Assembly: GCA_003439945.1 (NCBI GenBank)
Contig: QVRM01002257.1
Location: 1 to 64,000 of the forward strand
Length of the DNA: 64,000 nucleotides
Origin: Dermanyssus gallinae
Lineage: Eukaryota; Arthropoda; Arachnida; Mesostigmata; Dermanyssidae
Direction: 5' to 3'
Under the pieces are notes generated by a model, which had not been told where the DNA came from, did not search any database, and worked only from the letters and a program-made list of their open reading frames with translations. Made by a program: the position numbers and the translations under genes. This document shows, piece by piece, positions 25,161 through 37,878 of the stretch. Position 1 is the first letter of the stretch; every line of letters starts with the position of its first letter.

Positions 25161-28100
25161 ATGAACGATACCGTGGCGGCCGAACAGACACTCCGAGTGC
25201 TTGAGGCACTGAAGCGGCTCAAGAACGCTCGACTGCACAATGGTGGAAAGCGAATGGACGTCGATACCATCATAAAGGATCTTCTCGATATTAATTATGA
25301 GGTAAGGTTGTCGGAGAACTTTATATATAAGTATATACATATATATGCAATTTCGAATACCTGTTAATTGATGCATATTTTGAGTTGACACGGTTTTTTA
25401 ATATTTAAAAATAACGGCAATATGTTTGTGCGTACTTGCTGGCATTGTTGAAGGTACCCTTTTTGACCTCCGACTTTGGCCGAGATCTCTTGCAACTGTG
25501 TCTTCTGCACTGCAGTGTGGAAGACCCTTCGTGCAGTACTGCGGACCTCACGAAGCAGCTTATCTGGGCGCTTCAGACATCACAAGTAAGCTTTGCTTTC
25601 TTTACGTTCTCCTTGACTTTCGTTCTATTAAAATATTATTTTGTTGAATGATGTTTTATATCACGTTTTCCAGTATAGAGAACGGATTTGCCCAGGTTCA
25701 GAATGGAAGAGTACCTCCAGTGTATCACTTGATGAAACTTATTTCTATAGGTAAAGGAATACTCGTATTAATCTGCATATAGATGTCTAGCTAATTCTCG
25801 GATAATAAGAGAAGTAAAGCTGCTTTTCACGCCCTGCGCGTTTGAAACATATGATATAATCATGGCAATTGTTGATCTCTCACTGGGCCTGTGACTGGGA
25901 TGCTTTGTTTTCTCTCTGCAAAATTTAGCACTACGCTAGCTAGCCTATGTCAAAACTGTGTGGTGATGAGATTAATGTTTGTCATATTTATGTAACAAGT
26001 ATATGTGATATGCGTGCCTTTTGTGCTTAACAGGGGAACCAGCTAAAGTTGGATGATGCCTTACTGCTGGATTTGGTCAACTTCTGCCTTCGTAACGTGC
26101 TCGAGTTGGAGCCTTCACAACTTTTACTTAGCTTTCACGCACTCGGTATGTAAATCAGTCTGATTGCTACTTACAGGCATGAGTTGAAGTTAACACAGCC
26201 TAGCACAGCAACTAGTGACCGGTCAGCTTAAACACAAATAAACGCGACCGCGACTGTTGTCACATCGACGACATGACGAAGCATCGTATATGAATGACGA
26301 GAAATAGGCATCGTGATTGACCATTTTACTTCTTGTAAATATTTTCAAAGCAGTGGCTGGAACCACTGAGTCCCAACCTCCTATGCGACTCGTCTCGGAG
26401 GAAGGCAGTGGCTGTTAGTTCAAAGTTCGTCAGGGGAGAGTTTTAGGCTAAATCTGACGGCAACTATTGTACCACTTCTGATCATGTGTCGGCTGCAGTG
26501 GCTGAAACAAATGTTGCTGCGTAAAACACAACACTGGATGAATAACCTGTCTAGAGGGCTAATAACAACAACCGAACTTTGAAACAATGCAAACTGCGTT
26601 GTGCAGAGAACTTTTTTTTTAAAAAACTGGATACCGCCGTTTTGTCAAGGGGAAATTAACGTTGTCTACGTTTGGTTTAAGTAAGACTGCGGCAAGATTT
26701 TGTTATGGACGGACTTAGAATGAGAGTGAGGAAGACGCTTTGGTCGTTGAGTCTAAACACACAAAAAAGTATTAGGTAAGTCAAAAAGTTCGTCGGCTTT
26801 CTGGGACCACACTTTTTAAATTCCCGCGCTCTGCAGCAGGGCCGCCTGAGAGTGCGGCTGGGTGTTTACATTCAGGAGCAGACCCGTGGCGGCGCGACGG
26901 TATACCGGTTCCAACTTTACCGTTTCGTTTGCGGAATTGGCAGCTGTTTGCAATGGAGGACAAAAATACGCATTTTCGACACATTATGTTGTTCTCCTAC
27001 CGTGAAGGCATAAGTGCAGCGCAAACAACCCGGAGGATATGTGCAGTCTACGGCGAAAACGCAGTACACAAATCCACAGTCGAAAAGCGATTCGCCCGTT
27101 TCAAAGCTGGAAACTTCAATCTCGAAGATGAACCAAGGTCAGGACGACCCAATGTTGTGGAGACCGACGAAGTCATAAGCCTGGTTACTTCGAACCCAGG
27201 TTTGACCATAAAAGAAATTGAAGATGTAACGGGAGTCTCCCACGGAACCGTTTGGAATCGCCTCCATGATGCAGGTTTCTCGTGCAAGCGGAATATCTGG
27301 CTACCACACGACCTCAATGATAGGCAGCTTGAAAGGCGAGTCGATACCTGTCACGCACTCCTCCGGAAGAACTCGAATGAGCCATTTCTGAGGAGATTGA
27401 TAACCGGCGATGAAAAATGGATACTCTACAGAAACGTAACACAGAAAAGAAGTTGGGTCCCCAGAGGTTCTCAGGCCGCAGCTATCCCTAAACCCGAAAT
27501 TCATCAGAAGAAGGTTATGCTGTGCTGCTGGTGGGACTGTAAGGGCGTCGTGTATTTTGAGCTGCTTCCAATGGGTCAGACGATCAACTCCGTCGTCTAC
27601 TGCAGACAACTCGAAGATTTGAAGGCTGCAGTAGCAACGAAGCGCCCGGAATTGTCAAACAGGTGGGGCGTCACTTTTAAACATGATAAGGCGACACCAC
27701 ACAAAAGTTTGGCCACCCGGCAAAAATTGGCGGAGTTTGACTGGAATGTGCTGCCGCACCCAGCTTATAGTCCCGACCTCGCACCATCTGATTATCACTT
27801 GTTCAGGTCTCTCCAGAACTCCCTTGATGGCACAACATTTAAATCTTTGGAGGCTATAAAAAATCACCTCACTCAGTATTTCGACGAGAAGGACAAGACG
27901 TTCTGGGAGAAAGGAATCATGGATCTACCGAGGCGATGGGCGAAGGTTATCGAACAAAACGGTCAATATATCATTGAATAAAAATACTGTTATCTGCATA
28001 AATAAGGCTCTTTAAAATCGGGTAAAAAAGCCGACGAACTTTTTGACTTACCTAATAAATAGTTATTTATTTATTAGTCGGTTAATGAGTTGCCATGGCA

Positions 28101-30683
28101 ACGCTCGTTTGGAACGGTGCGTTAGCCGCCCAAGCTATCGCCGCTTCAAATGTGCATAAACAAATATATCCCATCTGAGATCAAATACCTTGCTTACGCT
28201 GATGACCAAACATCTAATCGCCCAGTCTATTGGCTAGATTTGCATGCCATGTTAGTGCGTTAAGAAGCGTATGTGGTAACCTAAGTACCATAAAATAGGT
28301 GCCTTTATGCTATGTTACGCATTCGATACTTGTGCATGTTACCCTTTATTAGCTAATGAAACGCTATTATTGTTCCTATTGTTACAAGCCCTTAGTTGTC
28401 ACCGTAATTTTGTTCTTGTTTTTTGTGGTCGGCAATATTCGCTTACAGGTACATTGGTCTATCAGAACAGTCACCGGTTGGAGAGCGTTTGGCCGACTCT
28501 CTTGCAGATGCTTCAGGCGTGTCTCGCAATCGACCAGCCCAACGTTGCAGTGCGACATTCAGCTCTTAAAGTGCTACAGGTATTCGTAGTTATTGTTGCA
28601 GCAGTATTTAATTAGTTGCTATAACTGAGTCCGACAAGTACTTCGGGTAGCCTCTGATGCTGGAGAAAAGCTTTCGCTACGTCTACTCTGGTTGATTAAC
28701 AACTGATCGTTCTTTGTAAGCCGTATTTCCGGTATGACTTGTGTCTACTAATTTTACCAAGAATTGTGTGTTCAAATCTGACTAACTGATTTATGTTTGT
28801 AGGCGTTAACTATTCGGCAAGAAAACTCGGACGACGACGATCGGTATTTGAGTGACGCTCAAGCGGAAGCGATTGCGACGCTGATAATCGATGGCGTGGC
28901 CGACATGTTCGTGACGGCGGACGAGCATATGCTTTGTAAGGTGCGGACAATGCGACCAATCACATCAACATCATCTGGTCTTTGTGTGCCGTTTTTTAAA
29001 TGGGTGCCGTAATACTGCGCTCTGTGTCGATGCCGTGGCATTACTAATGCAATCATATGCATACCACCAGTAGTACTTAAGGGAAAACAATACTCATGTA
29101 TGACTTCGATGCGAATTGTGTTATGCCGTTGGCATTCGAGCAGGTCCTTCAAGCGTCAATGAAGACTCTTCTGAATATGGCGGCTGGCCATGTGCGTCTG
29201 CCGACGGTACAGTTGGGCTACCTCCTCGGCTGGCTTCGGCACCTCACATTTCTCGGTTTTCCCGGCTACGCGCAGCGACCGATCAAGAACTTCGACCTTT
29301 TTCCCTCACCCGTATGTCACCAACTACCGCAGGTTGACCTCAAGCAGGGCGAAACGGCGGGCAAAGATAGCAAACCCACCACGCGACGGTATCGCGCGAC
29401 CAAAAAGACACGAAAAAGTATGCATCTCTCTGTTTTTGTTGTTTCTCTTTGTTTGCTGTGATGGTTATCTGTGTCTGGTATTGACTGTTTTGCGTCCCTG
29501 TTGTCGTCTGGCAAGACAGACGTTACTTTACTTATTGTATTAGGTGCTTGCGATTCGTAGCGTATTCCCAATTGGCGAATGGCGAACTGGATACCATCGT
29601 TTTGTCAAGGGGAAATTAACGCTTTCACGCTTGGTTCAAGTAAGACTGCGGCAGGATTTTGTTATGGACGGACTTGTTACAGAGTGAGAGAGAGAGAGAG
29701 AGGAAGACACTTCGGTCATTTGAGTCTAAACACACAAAAAGTAAATAGTTAATTATTCATTAGGCAGTGAATAAGCTTCCATAGAGTGGTTTTAGTAGCA
29801 TGTGCCTCCAGGAGTAGTTGTAGTGGCATCCTAATTAGACTTTTGAATTGACTTAGTATTTCTAGATAGCTAGTTATGTCCCTCGATTTCCAAGGTTACC
29901 ATGTGGAGGAAGAGGTGTTATATATCGCCTGCTGCTACAAAGAGGGTTGCTTATTCCCATTCGTGCTTTTCTAAGGCGACACTTGGCAGGTATATATGTA
30001 TATATATATCGAAACGACACTGCGGCTATAATTGAGGTATTTGTTAAAAAGTAATTATCAGGACCTGAGCACCAACTATCCCGCAGTTTCACGACCCTGA
30101 AGTATTATACTCTGTTCCCAGAATTCCGGCGGCTATTTGTAAATGCCAGTTCTCCACTGTGTCCTTTAGTTTGTCGTCCGAGTTGAAGCGCCTTCCATTG
30201 AAAAGTCTTTTTTCAGCGTACCGAATTGATAGAAGTCGCCCTGTTTCGTTGTTGGCCAGGCTTTTCACCAGGTCGTTCACCCCGTCACTGGGTGATAACG
30301 TGGTTACAGTGTCATCACTCAAACATTCCCGGCTTTCACGAAAGCGGGCACTTCACTTTCTCAAAGTTGGACATACTGTCTCCCCCGTTTACGGCCACCA
30401 ATCCGGCTACAAATATCGACCGGTAGAGCACCTTCCGCAGTCAGAAATCTTATAAAACCTCGCTGCATCCTAAGCGTAAAATTTTGCAATAGGAACACAT
30501 AATGTACTCACACGAACTGCCGCGAACACACAACTGTCTGCTTCTCTACTCCGTCACGCGCAGGGGCTTGCGCACAACCACCCTGGACACTCAATTCGCA
30601 CCCCTAGATGTCTCACTACGTTATTCTAAAGCGGCACATTTAAAGTTCCACCGGTTTAGCTGATGCGACGTTCCGTACCCATT

Positions 30684-30723
<40 letters not shown>

Positions 30724-33642
30724 TTACGATAGGCTAAATCTCATCGTATAGTGTGCACCTTTCCATTTGATTATGTCTTTGTCGAATGAAGGAGAATCGC
30801 AAGGAGATATGTCGACGTCTGCTGGCTTTGCGGGCGGTGGCGGCAACGGAGATAGTCCAGCAGAGGAATCCGACACGGGCAGTCCGTCGCGTACCACTCA
30901 CCAGCTGCCGCCGTGGGCGAAAACCGACAGCGCGTCGGATTCGGAGGTCAGCGACGCTGAAACAGGTCCCACCGTTTCGAGCATGAGTCGGCAGACGATG
31001 GCGCTTCGAGTGAAAGCAGCCAAAGCGAAAGTTCGTCAGCTGGCCTATGATACGATTCGGATGCTGCTTTTGAGCATTGACAAGAAAGAGAGATTCGGGT
31101 AAGTCGGCGTCGACGTTGTGTTGGTATTTTTACTCTTGGTATTTTTATGGTAGCAGAAGTAAATAGTCGCTTCGAGAAAGCATACATCGAATTCTTGAGT
31201 CGCCATGGTACAACCAAATTGCTTAGTAGGAATTATGTATTAGTCTGTATCTATTATAAGTGGTCAGTAAGGAAAGTAGACATGACTACTGAGCGCGACT
31301 TCTTTGAAAGCTGTCATTATATTGTTCTGGGGCGTATTTTGTTAAAGCGGTAGTTCCAGAAAAGTGATTGAAGAATGTTCTCATATGAGCTGTTCAATCA
31401 TTTTAATAGGATGAGCTTTGCAACTTTTAGCTGGAGGTTTTCGCTTAAAATCACTACTAATCGCTTAAATTCAGTTCACAATTTATATACACCGGACAGT
31501 TCTCGTGTGAAGTGAAGGAAACTAAATTAGAAAGTCTGTTGAACGAACTCGATAATGTGCGGTATTGTTTGTCTCATACAGAAGATTTTATTTCATTGGA
31601 ACGTCATAACCACTGTCATTATATAATCTCTGTTTGTCTAGGTACGTGCTGAATTTTCTGCCTCAACAGTCTGGCAGCCTCATGCGTTCAACAGAGCACA
31701 CGCTCGTGCTATCGATGCTTAAAGACCCCTCGGCGCACGTTCGAAGCTCGGCCATTAATGTGCTAAAGGATTTTGTCTCATATTCGAAGCATTATCTCAT
31801 CCTGGCATGCGAATCAACCCACACGACGTCGTTTACCTCCATCTCGGAGGTTATGGCCATCGTGATCAGCGAACTTCATCGCGCCCTACACTTAGCACTG
31901 CTGGCGGAACAGATTCCTATATTTCTTGTGCCCCTGCTAAGTTGCCTCTATCTGCTGATAAAAGCAAGTCCGTACACGAAGCTTAAACCGATTCTTATCT
32001 CAGAAATGTGCGGTGATCTTAAGGTTCTTCTGCAGAACAGCAAGTACGAACAGGTACGGGTCGGTGCCTTAACCTGCTTTGGCGGCGTTGTCAGTTATCA
32101 GCCTACGCATCCGGAAATAATTAAGTGTCTCGGACTGGACGCCAACCACTGGTTGGAGACAATTTGCGTGGAGAAGCTGTCATCGAGCAACGAAGTGAAC
32201 CAAGTCAAGCTTGAGGTCCTGCAGACGTTAACGCTTCTAGTTCATAACCACTTTGCATCCTGTAAGGACCGGTTCGAGCTCTATCTACAAGCTCTTAACT
32301 CGTCGCTAACGGATCCGTATGGGCCAACAAAAATTCACGGCATGAAATTAGCAGCGGCCTTGGCAAAACAGATTGCTGATATGATTACTGACGGGAACGA
32401 CGAGACAAAAGAGCTTGGCCGTAAGTTGGGAGGTAGCATGTGGAAGGAATGCCTATTTCAGGGCACCATGCAGCGTTGTCTGCAGAGCAACCCATCTGAA
32501 GAAACGAGCGAACATGGAGTCCGTGAGCAGCAGGTTCTTCAGCGTGAGGCATTTGCGGCGCTTGCAAACATTGGTGCAGAGATTTGGGACGAACTGCCAG
32601 AACGCAACCAGCGCTTCTGTATATGCGTATTGTTAGCTCAGGCGCGGGAGAGTACAGATGATACGGCTGTCGCCGCGGTGAAAACCGCTGGCCTCACTTT
32701 GTACGTTCCGCTCGATGGCGCAAGATACGATTTTCTTAGAGGACGTCGGCGAGCTTTGCGTGGATTTGCTCCATAAGCCCATTCTCATGTCACTTAAAAT
32801 GAAGGCGTCATGGGCGCTCTCCAATGTATGTGACGCACTGTGGGTGCTACGAAATTCGAACCTCGAACAGTTTAACGCGGATATCAGCCCGGAGTTCTAC
32901 GTCAGCCTTCTTCGGACGTCTGTCGATATGTATTCCGAGAAGGATTCTATCCGTATCAACACTGTGCGGGCTATGGGCATTCTGCTGGGCATGGGCACAG
33001 GTCGGTACCTGATTGCCGATGAGGCGCTTGTCGCCACGGCCATTCAGCGCCTGCTGCAGAGCGCCTCTTATGAAGGATCGCGTTTCTTTAAAGCCAAATG
33101 GAATGCCTGTTACGCGGTCGGCTGGATGGTAGCCAACGTACACACCCGCCGTTTGCTTGACGTGCCTTCGGCGATGAAGACGCTTAGCGATAGCCTCATG
33201 CACTGCGTGAATCTCAAAGTGCAGATCGCTTGCATCTCCGCCCTTGACCAGTTGGCCGACTGTAAAGACATAGAGCCCGCTATTAGGTTAGGCGCGTTTA
33301 CTTCACTGGTGCAGAAAGCTAACCACGTTCCTGCTATTCGGGTCGACTACAAAGAGTTGAAAGCATCTACAGAGTGTCAAGGAGCAGCTGAGCATAGCAC
33401 TCGTCCACTATCTCGAGGTCGAGGGCGACCTTGATGAACACACTGGTAAAATGCTGACACAGCTTGGAGCAAGCCAGGAAGCTGTTGAGTTGTTGTTTAA
33501 GAGCTCTATGGGTTGTGCTGTTGTAAGGGAGAGACTGCGTACTCTTCTAGCTTCTGACAAGGGGCTGCAAATAGAGAAAATACTGCCAAATCTAAGGGGA
33601 CATCTACGACAGGCATTCGAGCTGCATTCATTTGAGATCTAG
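25161..33642 (+). CDS. HEATR6: HEAT repeat-containing protein 6
   Basis: HEATR6 is a large alpha-solenoid (HEAT repeat) protein conserved in animals; its function is poorly known. Exons: 25161-25301, 25454-25585, 26034-26145, 28449-28579, 28803-28940, 29144-29417, 30792-31098, 31642-33642, with GT-AG borders in compatible phases, about 1,080 codons (human about 1,180). Blocks that identify it: LGTLVYQNSHRLESVWPTLL across exons 3-4; QRPIKNFDLFPSP followed by a basic linker in exon 6; SDSEVSDAETG and AAKAKVRQLAYDTI in exon 7; VLSMLKDPSAHVRSSAINVL, ISELHRALHLALLAEQ, WALSNVCDAL and KWNACYAVGWM in exon 8. The 2-kb last exon is split by two frame changes, near 32710 and near 33360-33375, with homology continuing across both. 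These are either assembly errors or damage. Intron 3 carries an intact mariner. The polyadenylation signal is at 33937. Confidence 0.9.
26775..28052 (+). mobile_element. mariner transposon, apparently intact
   Basis: A 1,278-bp element in HEATR6 intron 3. The terminal inverted repeats begin GGTAAGTCAAAAAGTTCG and are identical over 26 bases (26775-26800 and 28027-28052). It is flanked by the TA target duplication (26773-26774 and 28053-28054). The transposase ORF inside is uninterrupted. The paralogous repeat at 29.6 kb lacks the element and shows the empty site. It lies in the same orientation as HEATR6. Confidence 0.96.
26953..27981 (+). CDS. mariner transposase, full-length ORF
   Basis: 342 residues, the normal length. 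An N-terminal paired-like helix-turn-helix region contains HIMLFSYREGISAAQTTRRI and later a second helix-turn-helix (LTIKEIEDVTGVSHGTVWNRL). The linker motif region has WLPHDL. The DDE/D core is TGDEKW (Asp 1), HDKATPH (Asp 2) and YSPDLAPSDYHLF (Asp 3), with 34 residues between Asp 2 and Asp 3 (D34D). The C-terminus ends KVIEQNGQYI. The only oddity is Lys in place of the usual Asn after the second aspartate. The start is the ATG of MEDKNTHFRH; the frame is also open upstream. It cuts and pastes the element at TA sites. Confidence 0.94.
   Translation: MEDKNTHFRHIMLFSYREGISAAQTTRRICAVYGENAVHKSTVEKRFARFKAGNFNLEDEPRSGRPNVVETDEVISLVTSNPGLTIKEIEDVTGVSHGTVWNRLHDAGFSCKRNIWLPHDLNDRQLERRVDTCHALLRKNSNEPFLRRLITGDEKWILYRNVTQKRSWVPRGSQAAAIPKPEIHQKKVMLCCWWDCKGVVYFELLPMGQTINSVVYCRQLEDLKAAVATKRPELSNRWGVTFKHDKATPHKSLATRQKLAEFDWNVLPHPAYSPDLAPSDYHLFRSLQNSLDGTTFKSLEAIKNHLTQYFDEKDKTFWEKGIMDLPRRWAKVIEQNGQYIIE
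29584..29785 (+). repeat. unclassified ~200-bp repeat, copy B (uninterrupted)
   Basis: Second copy of the repeat at 26.6/28.1 kb, in HEATR6 intron 6. It carries a GA expansion near 29680-29700. It reads straight through the point where copy A holds the mariner. Confidence 0.8.
30040..30330 (-). mobile_element. probable mariner transposase relic, C-terminal part
   Basis: The minus strand reads EKRLFNGRRFNSDDKLKDTVENW, which resembles the region after the third catalytic aspartate of mariner transposases. A frame-shifted tail with LRDSW and DNYF resembles the usual C-terminus. No catalytic motifs and no terminal repeats are visible. It lies in HEATR6 intron 6. Confidence 0.45.
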
Positions 33643-33965
33643 TATATATATATATATATATATATATGCGACTAGACTATGCGTGTATATATGTACATGT
33701 ACGTATATAACCATGACTTTGTTTAGGATATAAGCAACAATTGTCTCCTTTATGTGCATATATACGTATATATCTATTTATGTATATAGTTCGTGCTAAC
33801 AAATGTGTTTGTCTATACACGGGTGTATTTGGCTATACTTTTATTCTACGGTAGGCGCTTTGTTATATGAATAATGCATTAATCAGTGTATAGTTGCACC
33901 AGAGTTATGCAATATTTTCTTATATGCGGGTACTTAATAAAGGCTTTGTACTTAACAAAGATAAA
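33643..33965 (+). terminator. HEATR6 3' UTR and polyadenylation signal
   Basis: TA-rich sequence follows the TAG at 33640-33642. AATAAA occurs at 33937-33942, followed by a T-rich stretch from about 33966. Confidence 0.6.
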
Positions 33966-33969
33966 GTTT

Positions 33970-36900
33970 TATTTATTTTTCACCATGCCGTCTTGGCTGG
34001 TTTGCAAACTTGCTTGAAATTGGCTTATGAAACATGATCACCAAATGGGCTTAAATCTCGCACGCATATAGTATTGCGATGTGGAAGTCAAATTTGTGTA
34101 TTTGCTCCCAACGGATTAACATCACCTCAACTGGCAGAGTATAGTACGCCATTATCTAGGTATCAGTTGTGGAGCTCTTCTTGTGACACCAAGCGGGAGA
34201 AAAAGCAAATTAATATTTGAGTTGTAACACATTTTTGGCTTGTTTGCCTAACCGTGACAGACAGCTTCTTCTCTTTTTAACACACTGTGGAAAAGCCTAA
34301 AAGTTGAGCTTACGATATGACTAGAAAACGATCTTAACTTAAATCATTTGCAACCGGAGAAGGTAAGCATTATGACGAAGCTCTAAACTTGCGGGTGTAG
34401 CTGAATCATACCGATTTTCTGATAAATACGTAACAGCCCTTACACCTAATATTCCACGCTGGGTCGGTGTTGCCTGTGCGCAATACTTTCCTCGTATAAG
34501 TAGGCTTTTTGTGGGGTGCTACATCGAAGGTTCGATCCCGTGTGTATAGACCTATAGCTTACGTTCGAGCATATCAGGAGTATATAAGTAACGCTTTATA
34601 AGAAGGTGACACACTTAGGTGGCTCACTTGTGTTTTTAGATTGGTCAGTCCACGCTCACAAGAATTAGTAGTTAAAAAGGCTACCTAAAAAGACCGACAA
34701 AGTTCTAAACCCTGAAAATAAATTGCCGGTTAAATAGCGTGAAAAGTCCTTATATAAAAAAACTTTTGAAAAATGTCTTCTCTCTGAAAAAGTTACCTTA
34801 GATTTAATACCTTGATGTTATTTTGTTTAAATTCGTTATTTGAAGCTTTATGCCATTTAAAATCTCCAGTGGAGAAGTTGTATTGGTGCTTGAAATATCA
34901 GAGGGGCCAAAGCATTGTTGACTTCTCTTATTGTAACGCCCTCTTGCTGTTTAAAAGTAATTTTGTTTGAAAAGACGTTCCTAAAAGCTGGACGCGTTGT
35001 TTGTTAGGCTGTATGTGGTACTTATCGTGACCCGGATTAAATAATATGAGTGGTTTACATTTGTACAGAGGTTTACAGCTTTTCAAAGCCATCAAGGGCT
35101 AGTATGGAGTGTTTATATTACATGTTTTCGTACCACTTTGTATATTGTCATTACGATAATCATCGTGGTCGGATAATATTAGAGTGAGGCACCGTATCGT
35201 TTGACATATTGTTTGAATATTGTCAAAGAACAAGTTGCGCACACATCTGGGAGCTTATTTCGATATGTAGAATCGAGGTTTGATATTCAGAAACGAGACT
35301 GTTTACATAAAGCTGCAGACAGGCGGGCAGATTAGGATGCATTCCATTAAGATTCGTTTAAGCTCAGTGTTGTCAGTAATCTCTATTTGCAGAGGGTAGG
35401 GCAGATTCGATATTTCTTCGTCCTTAGAACGCAAGGACTCTCATGGTGAGTATCCCAATATTACAGAAAAGTTTTTTTGCAGACGACACAACGGATATAC
35501 AAAACGCATATAAGTAATTCCAAATATCTCAACTGCGTGGGTCAGATCGGACGTAGGCGTAGTAACATGGCAAACAGACAGTCACTGGGCAGAATATTGC
35601 GGTTGTTAACCAGGGCAGAAATGCTTTCTACAACTCTCTTATTTGCTAAGGTATTTGCTCGGATATGTGTTTCCATGAGGAGGAAGCGTCATACCTAAAG
35701 CCTATTTTCGCGGATATGGATTTCATTGGATTGAACAAGACGGGCCCATTGGTTGCCCACCTTGACATTTGTCTCGCATATATTCAGAGTATAACGCGCA
35801 TTCTCCAGGATATTTCTCTTTGTTTCGTCACGCTGTAGCAATTGTAAAACTAAAGCCTACACCGTCAGCCAACGTTAGAAATACACTGACTGTTTTTAAA
35901 AATGCATATTTCTGTTTCAACTAAGCATCTTTAAAAATAAAAATCGACTTGAATAGTCTCTTCTACGAGATTGTCAAAGCAGGAGCCGTCAGTTCTAGAC
36001 TTATCTGACATATCGAAAACAAATCACAAAATCCTTGCATTCGTTACGTAATGCTTAAAATAGCTGACGGTCGCACCTTCAAGCATTTTAATATTATTGT
36101 AACATATAATAACTCTATAATTCAAAGTAAAACACGATTGAGACGTTTGATAAGGCGAGATTAGATTTCAAGTAACAACACTCACTTCCGCCATACCAGA
36201 ATTGTCGCCATAGAGGAGTCACTCTCCGGAAAGCCTGTGTCTATTGCAGTAATGACAAAGCCTCAACTTATTGAACGTTGGTCTTCATTTTTGCAAACGT
36301 TCTTAGGCAAGGGACTATGTATTTCCCTTACTGCTAGACTACGTTGAATGATTGTCGGACGATGCAAAATTTCTTCCCAACTTCTCAACAAACAATTTTG
36401 TTTATCGCTTTTTTAATCGAAAACATCATTCACTCGCAATTGCACGTTTGTAAAGCAACGTTTTGTCGGCTACTCTGAAATCTTGGCAGTTTCACTGTCA
36501 TTCCTAACTTAAATTTATTGAACAAAAAGAACAAACAGCGTGCAGTACCGATCTCTCAACTAAGTAAGAGACTAACTCATCCCCTCCATTATTTAATAAA
36601 CAGGTCCGCCACCATTTTTATTGAAATAATGCTCATTTTAGAAAGCTGTACGATTGTCTATAATATGCGCGTCGAATATATATATATATATATATATATA
36701 ACCGGACAGCGTTCATTTTTATCACCACCGCGGGAAGGTCGGGTCAATATTGGGATGAAAACAAGCAAACCAAGTGACGGTTATACGAATTAATGGAAAA
36801 AAAACATATCAGATTTAAGGCGGAACAAAGCTAGCCACAGTCAAATCGTATCTTATGGAATATAAATGATTCACACTCTCTACACAGAGCAACAGGCGAA

Positions 36901-37837
36901 CACGATTCTCACGAATGCAATACCCTTCCCCTAACTGAGACCTTTGTAACAATCTCTACCAGCATACACTTTTTCTCATCATAAATTACTCCATGGCAAT
37001 CAAGTCGGAAGGTAGTCGTTGGAAAAGTCGTACACGACAATGGGGCGTTTGCATTGGAGTACAAACACCACAGGCCGACAAACTACTCAATTGTACATCC
37101 CAGCGAATTATATTAGAACTGTTCTGCTAGTATTCTGTTGTATCTTCAGCTCACCTAAAAACGATTCGTGTCAAACAATCCAACGATGTTTGGATTTGCA
37201 TGACGTTTGCATAAAAAATGCATAAAACGTTTTGCACAATCAGTAATAAAAAAAAAGATGATAGCTGGGTATTATTTTAACTGGTATAACTTGTAGCTAG
37301 AGACAGCAGTACCAAAACGGAGGCCTTCAAGAAGGAAGCTAAAGAACCCGGTTTAAGCATTGGGACCGACCGAAAAACCCGCACATACTTCTGCTGAAAT
37401 TGATGCAGCTTTATTGACGTAATACTGTCGGCAACATCACAGAGATTGTGAAGCAAATCTCAAGACTACCCAAAACGCATCAGCAAGACTCGGCGCGGAG
37501 CTGTGTGGTAAGAGACGCTAATTAGGCAGAGTCCCTAACCGCAAAATTACGATGTTTGTTGCTCACGACTCACAACGAAATGACTAGGGAAGGAAAAAGA
37601 AGAAGAAGGCTATCAAATCGCACAGCTATCTGCAGAACAACGTAGCACGTCTATCACCACTACATATGTATGAAATGCTGCCTAGCTGCTACCACGCTCA
37701 AGATAATGTCAGTATCTCGATATCATGTACTCGACTGTACAGCATTTAATGGATCGTTCCTATAGGCCAAGGGTTCATACTTACACTCAACATATGATAT
37801 TGTGACTAATACAATGGTGAATAAAACTCTCTCTCTT

Positions 37838-37878
<41 letters not shown>

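Larger units (their letters stand above)
26625..28097 (+). repeat. unclassified ~200-bp repeat, copy A, split by a mariner
   Basis: Positions 26625-26774 plus 28053-28097 together match 29584-29785 in the same orientation. The unit starts AACTGGATACC and contains TTTTGTTATGGACGGACTT and GAGTCTAAACACACAAAAA. No coding potential or tRNA promoter boxes were seen. The mariner at 26775-28052 interrupts it at a TA. Confidence 0.8.

Noticed and set aside
25674..25750. Possible extra HEATR6 exon between exons 2 and 3, with AG before and GT after
   Set aside because: No reading frame joins both neighbours in phase without a stop, while exon 2 and the exon at 26034 join directly in phase 0.
34510..34550. 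tRNA-like B box (GGTTCGATCCC)
   Set aside because: No A box or pairing stems at the right distance; likely chance or a very old relic.
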